From contig DEIT01000193.1 of the NCBI GenBank assembly GCA_002352635.1, forward strand, positions 66,702 through 102,342: DNA of 35,641 nt, in the 5' to 3' direction. Under the pieces are notes generated by a model that worked only from the letters and a program-made list of their open reading frames with translations, searched no databases and was not told the DNA's origin. Shown piece after piece: positions 31,240-35,641 of the stretch. Every line of letters begins with the position of its first letter. Positions within the stretch are counted from its first letter, which is position 1. This stretch comes from Hyphomicrobiaceae bacterium UBA2767. GTDB lineage: Bacteria; Pseudomonadota; Alphaproteobacteria; Rhizobiales; Methyloligellaceae. A program made the translations under genes and the position numbers.

Positions 31240-32469
31240 ATGCGTCATTTGAAAAAGTGGACGCTGGCTGCGGCTACGACAGTTGCGATGATGGGAACGT
31301 CATCGATTGCGTACGCAGCTTGCGACGAGATCATTCTTGGTTCTGCCATCTCGTTTACGGGCAAATACTCAACCAACGGGATCCACGCCAAGAACGGATA
31401 TGACCTCGCCGTAAAAAAGATCAACGATATGGGCGGCGTCAAGATCGGCGACAACTGTTACAACTTCAAGGTCAAATATTATGACGACGAGTCGACCCCG
31501 GCTCGTACCGCGCAGCTTCTGGAGCGCCTGATCAAGCAGGATGGCGTCAAATATTTCCTTGGCCCCTACAGTTCCGCGACGACCAAAGCCGCTGCACCGA
31601 TCATGGAGAAGTACAAAATTCCGATGATTGAGGCCGAGGGTGCGTCCCGCTCGCTGTTCAACAAGGGCTACAAGTACCTCTTTGCGGTCCTGTCGACCTC
31701 TGAGCAGTATCTTGCCAGCTCCGTTGCGCTTGCTGCGGAAATTGCCAAGAAAAACGGCAAAAAGCCTGGCGACGTGAAAGTTGCTATGGCGTTTGAGAAT
31801 GATCCCTTCTCGCTGGACGTTCGTGCCGGTGTTCTTGACGACGTCAAGAAACATGGCCTGAAGGTCGTCATCGATGACAAGCTTCCGCGTGACCTCTCAG
31901 ACATGTCCGCGACGCTGACCAAGGTCAAGGCCCTGAAGCCGGATCTGCTTGTGATTTCCGGTCATTCCAAGGGTGCCGCGACGGCATTCCGTCAACTTGG
32001 CGAACTGAAGATCGACACGCCGATGATCGCGATCACGCATTGCGAAGCGGCTAAGGTCACTTCGAAGTTCCCCAAGGTTGCCAACGGTGTTCTATGCCCC
32101 ACGCAGTGGGCTGAGACGCTGAGCTATAAGGGGCCGTATTTCGGCACGGCAGCTGAGTATGACAAGGCCTTCAAGGCCGCTTACAAGGACTACAAGAACG
32201 TGCCCTATCAGTCGGCTCAGGCTTCGGCCGCGGTGCTGGTTTGGCATGACGCTCTCAAGCGTGCGCAATCTCTGGATCCCGATAAGGTCCGCGATGCAAT
32301 CGCCGCAACGGATCTGAAAACCTTCTACGGCAGCATCAAATTCTCGAAGGCTGGTAACAACGTCGCCAAGCCGATGGTGCTGCGCCAGATTCAGGACGGC
32401 AAATACAACGTGGTTGCACCGTCAGAATGGGCTTCGCACAAGGTTGAGTATCCGCGTAAGGCTCAATAA
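31240..32469 (+). CDS. livK: Branched-chain amino-acid-type ABC transporter substrate-binding protein
   Basis: A 409-residue periplasmic-binding protein with a signal peptide (ending IAYA, about residue 26). The type 1 fold has IILGSAISFTGKYSTNGIHAKNG, GVKYFLGPYSSATTKAAAPI, IPMIEAEGAS, and LPRDLSDMSATLTKVKALKPDL, as in LivJ/LivK-like proteins. It heads a livKHMGF-type operon whose products form a HAAT transporter. Its true ligand may be a branched amino acid, an amide or an aromatic acid; the sequence alone does not decide. The ATG has GGAGGAAA 5 nt upstream. A strong hairpin follows the gene, consistent with higher expression of the binding protein than of the membrane parts. Confidence 0.9.
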   Translation: MRHLKKWTLAAATTVAMMGTSSIAYAACDEIILGSAISFTGKYSTNGIHAKNGYDLAVKKINDMGGVKIGDNCYNFKVKYYDDESTPARTAQLLERLIKQDGVKYFLGPYSSATTKAAAPIMEKYKIPMIEAEGASRSLFNKGYKYLFAVLSTSEQYLASSVALAAEIAKKNGKKPGDVKVAMAFENDPFSLDVRAGVLDDVKKHGLKVVIDDKLPRDLSDMSATLTKVKALKPDLLVISGHSKGAATAFRQLGELKIDTPMIAITHCEAAKVTSKFPKVANGVLCPTQWAETLSYKGPYFGTAAEYDKAFKAAYKDYKNVPYQSAQASAAVLVWHDALKRAQSLDPDKVRDAIAATDLKTFYGSIKFSKAGNNVAKPMVLRQIQDGKYNVVAPSEWASHKVEYPRKAQ

Positions 32470-32491
32470 GCCGAAGGATACAACTATTTTA

Positions 32492-32522
32492 CCGCTGCCC
32501 CTGTGAATTGCAGGGGCGGCGG
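32492..32522 (+). terminator. Intercistronic hairpin between livK and livH
   Basis: CCGCTGCCCCTG (32492-32503) pairs with CAGGGGCGGCGG (32511-32522), 11 of 12 positions, loop TGAATTG. There is no T-tract. It is typical of the stem that protects binding-protein mRNA and lowers expression of downstream permease genes. Confidence 0.6.
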
Positions 32523-32582
32523 AATTGTCATACTTAAGCAATTTCTTGGACTTTTGCTGTCGAGCGGAATGGGGGATTTCGC

Positions 32583-33491
32583 ATGCTTGATAATCTGAAT
32601 CTGCTTGTGATCGCGCCATTCCTGAACGTTCAGCTCCTGCTGGACGGTTTGTTTATCGGTGCAATCTTTGCCTTGGCTGCTTACGGACTCGCCCTTGTCT
32701 GGGGCGTGATGAATGTCAAAAACCTGTGCCAGGGCGAATACGTCATAATGGGCGGGTATTTCGCCTGGTACATCGGTAGCAAAGGCATTCATCCCATGTT
32801 TGCCATGCCGGTTGCGATTGTCGGAATGTTTGGGTTTGGCTGGTTTATTTATAAAATCATAATATCCCGCGTTGTCGAGAAGGACATGTTTACCTCGCTG
32901 CTTGCGACGTTTGGTTTGGCCATCGTCATTCAGCAGGGACTCAATCTGGCTTTCGGACCTGAGGTGCAGGTTGCGAACTCCGGATACCCAACCCACACAA
33001 TTCCCATGCTTGGCGGCAGCATCACTGTCGCTGAGATCAAGTTTTATTCCTTCCTGATTTGCTGCGCTCTTGCTGGAGCGGTCATATTCTTCATGAAGAC
33101 CAGCCGGATGGGACAGGCGATCCGGGCTACCTCGCAGGATGCGCGCGCGGCCAAGGTGATGGGCATAGACACAGAACAGGTTTTTGCATTCACATACGCG
33201 CTTAACGCCGCCATTTGTGGCGCTGCCGGCGTTCTTATCTCTATGATCTGGGTCATTCAGCCCTTCTATGGAATCACGCATTCGATCCGCGCCTTTGTCA
33301 TCGTTACTGCGGCAGGCTTCGGTAATCTGGTCGGTGTAATCATGGCGGCCTTTGGACTCGGGGTTGCGGAACAATATGGAGGCTTCGTATTTGGCGCCGA
33401 GATGCAGCAGGCGACCGTTGTTGGCATGCTGCTGCTGGTTTTGATTTGGCGTCAGGTTCAGATGAGCCGGTATAGGCAGGCGGTACAATGA
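32583..33491 (+). CDS. livH: Branched-chain amino-acid-type ABC transporter permease LivH
   Basis: A 302-residue inner-membrane protein with about eight membrane segments. Family signatures are LLDGLFIGAIFALAAYGLAL near the N-terminus, the loop MGQAIRATSQDARAAKVMGI that contacts the ATPase (EAA-like), and a final FGLGVAEQYGGFVFG segment. The ATG at 32583 has GGGGGA about 7 nt upstream. Its stop overlaps the livM start (ATGA, 33488-33491), so the two are translationally coupled. Confidence 0.92.
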   Translation: MLDNLNLLVIAPFLNVQLLLDGLFIGAIFALAAYGLALVWGVMNVKNLCQGEYVIMGGYFAWYIGSKGIHPMFAMPVAIVGMFGFGWFIYKIIISRVVEKDMFTSLLATFGLAIVIQQGLNLAFGPEVQVANSGYPTHTIPMLGGSITVAEIKFYSFLICCALAGAVIFFMKTSRMGQAIRATSQDARAAKVMGIDTEQVFAFTYALNAAICGAAGVLISMIWVIQPFYGITHSIRAFVIVTAAGFGNLVGVIMAAFGLGVAEQYGGFVFGAEMQQATVVGMLLLVLIWRQVQMSRYRQAVQ

Positions 33492-34600
33492 CAGCAGCAG
33501 ACGAAAGAGCCCAGGAAGTCGCGACCACGGCTGAGCCGACCTCACGCCGGGTCTTCACATTCAACGACTATATGATGTTCGGTGCGATCGTCATTTTTGG
33601 CATCGTTGGACCGTTTCTGTTCCCGAACTATACCTTCCAGATTGCCGTGCTCTGGCTCATGGTGCTGTTTGCCCAGACCTGGGACGTGATGGGCGGTCAG
33701 ATGGGCTACAATTCGCTCGGCAACATCTTCTTCTTCGGTGCCGGTATGTATATCTGTACCGTGACCCAGATCGGATTGTTCACCGACGTCGGCAATTACA
33801 CATCCTCCTCTGACGGCGGCAGCTTCCAGTTCACACCGGATCAATATTATATCGGCGTCGCGGTAGGCTTGGTCTTCGCTGCGATTGGTTCGTCATTGCT
33901 TGCCGTTGCACTCGGCTGGATTGTGTTCGGATTGCGGGGGCCATATTTCGCAATTGGTACGCTGGGCATAGCGCTGGGAGCTGGTGAACTCGTTGGCGCA
34001 TGGGAATGGGTTGGAGGTGGTGGTGGTATTCCGATACCCGTCTATCCCGGCAGCGGCGACGGAAAATCCTTCTTCTATTATACGCTGTGCTTCGGTGCCG
34101 CGATGGCAACATTCCTCTTCCTGAAGTGGCTCTACTCGACGCGTTTCGGACTTGCGATCAACGCGATCAGGGATGATGAGGAAAAGGCGGAGGCGATGGG
34201 TATTCATACCATGCGCCACAAGACGGCCGCGTGGGCGATCTCGGCGTTTTTCCTCGGGATCTCAGGTGGACTGTTCGGCAACATGACCGGCTTCATTGAA
34301 CCGCTTGAAGTTGCCTTTCCTGCTCCGACATTTGGCCTCTTTATGGTGGCCATGGCGCTATTGGGCGGCAAGGGAACGATCTGGGGCCCGGTGGTTGGCG
34401 CCATTCTGTTCCACATCGTCAAGGAGGCAACCTGGACCTACTTCCTCGGCTGGCAGTGGGTGGCGCTGGGCGTAATTATCATCGTCAACATCGTCTATTT
34501 CCAGCAGGGAATCGTCGGTTGGCTTCAGGAGAAGTATCCGCACTGGTTCGGTATCGAAGTCGAGGCGCGCAATGCCGGTGCGAAGAGGGCTGCTGAATGA
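33488..34600 (+). CDS. livM: Branched-chain amino-acid-type ABC transporter permease LivM
   Basis: A 370-residue inner-membrane permease with a cytoplasmic N-terminus of about 30 residues and roughly ten hydrophobic segments. LivM signatures include LRGPYFAIGTLGIALGAGELV, the ATPase-contact loop GLAINAIRDDEEKAEAMGI and ALLGGKGTIWGPVVGAILF. An insertion of about 20 polar residues (YTSSSDGGSFQFTPDQ) lies in a probable periplasmic loop. Start and stop both overlap their neighbours by 4 bp (ATGA), giving tight coupling within the operon. Confidence 0.92.
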   Translation: MTAADERAQEVATTAEPTSRRVFTFNDYMMFGAIVIFGIVGPFLFPNYTFQIAVLWLMVLFAQTWDVMGGQMGYNSLGNIFFFGAGMYICTVTQIGLFTDVGNYTSSSDGGSFQFTPDQYYIGVAVGLVFAAIGSSLLAVALGWIVFGLRGPYFAIGTLGIALGAGELVGAWEWVGGGGGIPIPVYPGSGDGKSFFYYTLCFGAAMATFLFLKWLYSTRFGLAINAIRDDEEKAEAMGIHTMRHKTAAWAISAFFLGISGGLFGNMTGFIEPLEVAFPAPTFGLFMVAMALLGGKGTIWGPVVGAILFHIVKEATWTYFLGWQWVALGVIIIVNIVYFQQGIVGWLQEKYPHWFGIEVEARNAGAKRAAE

Positions 34601-35340
34601 ACAATCTGATTGAGGTTCGCAACGTTTCGAAAGCATTCGGTGGCGTTGTTGCGAATGACGACATTTCGATTGATGTTCCCGAAGGTCAGATTACCGGCCT
34701 GATCGGTCCCAACGGATCAGGGAAGACAACGCTGTTCAACTCAATCGTTGGTTATCATCCGATCGACTCTGGTTCTATCAAGTTCAAGGGCAAGGAAATC
34801 TCGAAAATCCGCGTGCAGCAAATCGCGCGACTGGGGATGCTACGCACGTTTCAGCAAACCCGCATCTACGCCAACATGAACTGTGTCGACAACATGCTGA
34901 TTTCGGTCCCGCACCGGAACGCGAAATTCTTCGACATGTTTAAGCCCTATCCGCACGAGCTTCACGAACAGGCCGAACACCTGCTCGAATTCGTCGGGCT
35001 GTATGAGAAGCGCAAATTGCCGTCGGGCGACTTGTCGTTTGGCCAGCAGAAGCTGCTTGAGTTCGCCATGGCATTGATGAACAAGCCGGAAATCTTGCTG
35101 CTTGATGAACCAACTGCAGGCATCAATCCGACGCTCATCAACGGACTGATCGACCGGCTGAAGCGTGCCAATACGGAATTCGGCATCACCTTGTTTGTCA
35201 TTGAGCACAATATGCGCGTGATTATGAACATGGCCGACACCATTTACTGCTTGGCACATGGAGAACTGCTTGCCTCCGGCGAACCGGAAAAAATCCAGAA
35301 TGACCAGCGTGTCATCGACGCATATTTGGGAGCGCATTAA
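34597..35340 (+). CDS. livG: Branched-chain amino-acid-type ABC transporter ATP-binding protein LivG
   Basis: A 247-residue cytoplasmic ABC ATPase. Walker A is GPNGSGKTT (37-45), the Q-loop is FQQTR (around Q86), and the signature is LSFGQQKLLEFAMAL (146-160). Walker B is ILLLDEP (with D170 and E171) and the switch histidine is H204 in VIEHNM. The SFGQQ signature and the C-terminal GEPEKIQNDQRVIDAYLG are characteristic of LivG. The start overlaps the livM stop, and its own stop shares one base with the livF start (TAATG). Confidence 0.94.
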   Translation: MNNLIEVRNVSKAFGGVVANDDISIDVPEGQITGLIGPNGSGKTTLFNSIVGYHPIDSGSIKFKGKEISKIRVQQIARLGMLRTFQQTRIYANMNCVDNMLISVPHRNAKFFDMFKPYPHELHEQAEHLLEFVGLYEKRKLPSGDLSFGQQKLLEFAMALMNKPEILLLDEPTAGINPTLINGLIDRLKRANTEFGITLFVIEHNMRVIMNMADTIYCLAHGELLASGEPEKIQNDQRVIDAYLGAH

Positions 35341-35641
35341 TGGCGGCACAGCGCAAAAAAACAACAAGGCGTAAAGCGCCAGCCAAGGCTGCGGCAAAAC
35401 GGAAACCGGCACGCAAGGCTCCCGCGAAGTCTGCTGCCAAGCCAAATACACGCGGCTATGGCAGTGGCGGTGTCGATACAGTTATTTCTGTTGAAGACGT
35501 TACGCGCCAGGTTGAGGCAATTGCCGAGGAAGTGACAATCGACCAACTCGATGCTCTGGTCAAAGGGGAACCCTTTCTGACCATTGACGGGTTGAACGCC
35601 GGTTACGGCAAGATGGAAATCCTTCATAATCTGAATTTGCG
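35340..35641 (+). CDS. livF: ABC transporter ATP-binding protein LivF with long basic N-terminal extension (partial)
   Basis: The frame from the ATG at 35340, sharing one base with the livG stop, is open to the window edge (100 codons). LivF homology starts only at about residue 79 (FLTIDGLNAGYGKMEILHNLNL). LivF proteins normally begin within a few residues of that point. The extra segment has a Lys/Arg/Ala/Pro-rich stretch (residues 5-36, with repeated KAPAK-like motifs) resembling histone H1 tails. An acidic amphipathic stretch follows (about 51-75, VEDVTRQVEAIAEEV). An internal start near 35574 has no convincing SD. The Walker motifs lie beyond the edge. Confidence 0.85.
   Translation, partial: MAAQRKKTTRRKAPAKAAAKRKPARKAPAKSAAKPNTRGYGSGGVDTVISVEDVTRQVEAIAEEVTIDQLDALVKGEPFLTIDGLNAGYGKMEILHNLNL

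Noticed and set aside
1..35641. CRISPR array, retron, toxin-antitoxin or anti-phage system
   Set aside because: No spaced repeats, Cas, reverse transcriptase, or paired small toxin/antitoxin genes were recognised in any frame.

Overview
The window looks like an alphaproteobacterium, most probably Hyphomicrobiales (inference). It is moderately GC-rich with tightly coupled genes. It carries a matA-matB pair, a livKHMGF-type ABC cassette, an AapJ-type binding protein and an AI-2E permease, a mixture common in that order. No rRNA or other taxonomic marker gene is present.

Positions 1 to about 20,673 read as an accessory island for catabolism of an unidentified carboxylic acid. It holds two acyl-CoA ligases, two intact CaiB/BaiF CoA-transferases and a third broken one, three near-complete acyl-CoA dehydrogenases (ACADs) and a short remnant of a fourth. 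It also has an AtuA/DUF1446 protein running off the left edge, a benzoylformate-decarboxylase-like ThDP enzyme, a TauD/TfdA dioxygenase, a DUF2889 protein and a DHA2-type MFS transporter. Three regulators of different families (TetR, MarR, IclR) sit at or near divergent promoters. The genes form short blocks on alternating strands, as in an assembled mosaic. Insertion-sequence debris interrupts the right part: an IS3-type transposase tail cuts a CoA-transferase gene at 15.76 kb, and a truncated IS481-type transposase at 19.5-20.3 kb is joined to a second, identical, inverted copy of the same IS3-type end.

The island appears to end in a 44-nt 3' tRNA-Lys fragment (20,630-20,673, anticodon loop to CCA), the usual scar of tRNA-targeted integration. 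The complete tRNA would then lie left of the window.

From 20.7 kb onward the content looks like ordinary chromosome: an EF-hand protein, a glycine-zipper protein, an AI-2E permease, an L,D-transpeptidase, an amino-acid binding protein and a Cys-rich secreted protein of unknown function. These are followed by an 870-bp non-coding stretch with several hairpins, then matA-matB (malonate to acetyl-CoA), a YpfJ-type metallopeptidase and a Liv ABC operon. The last gene, livF, is cut by the right edge and begins with an unusual histone-H1-like Lys/Ala/Pro-rich tail.

Two edge genes (1-1438 minus, 35340-35641 plus) were translated by hand because they are open at the window ends. Several starts were moved to codons with a better Shine-Dalgarno (SD) sequence. 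All functions are assigned from motifs and remembered family patterns; no searches were run.
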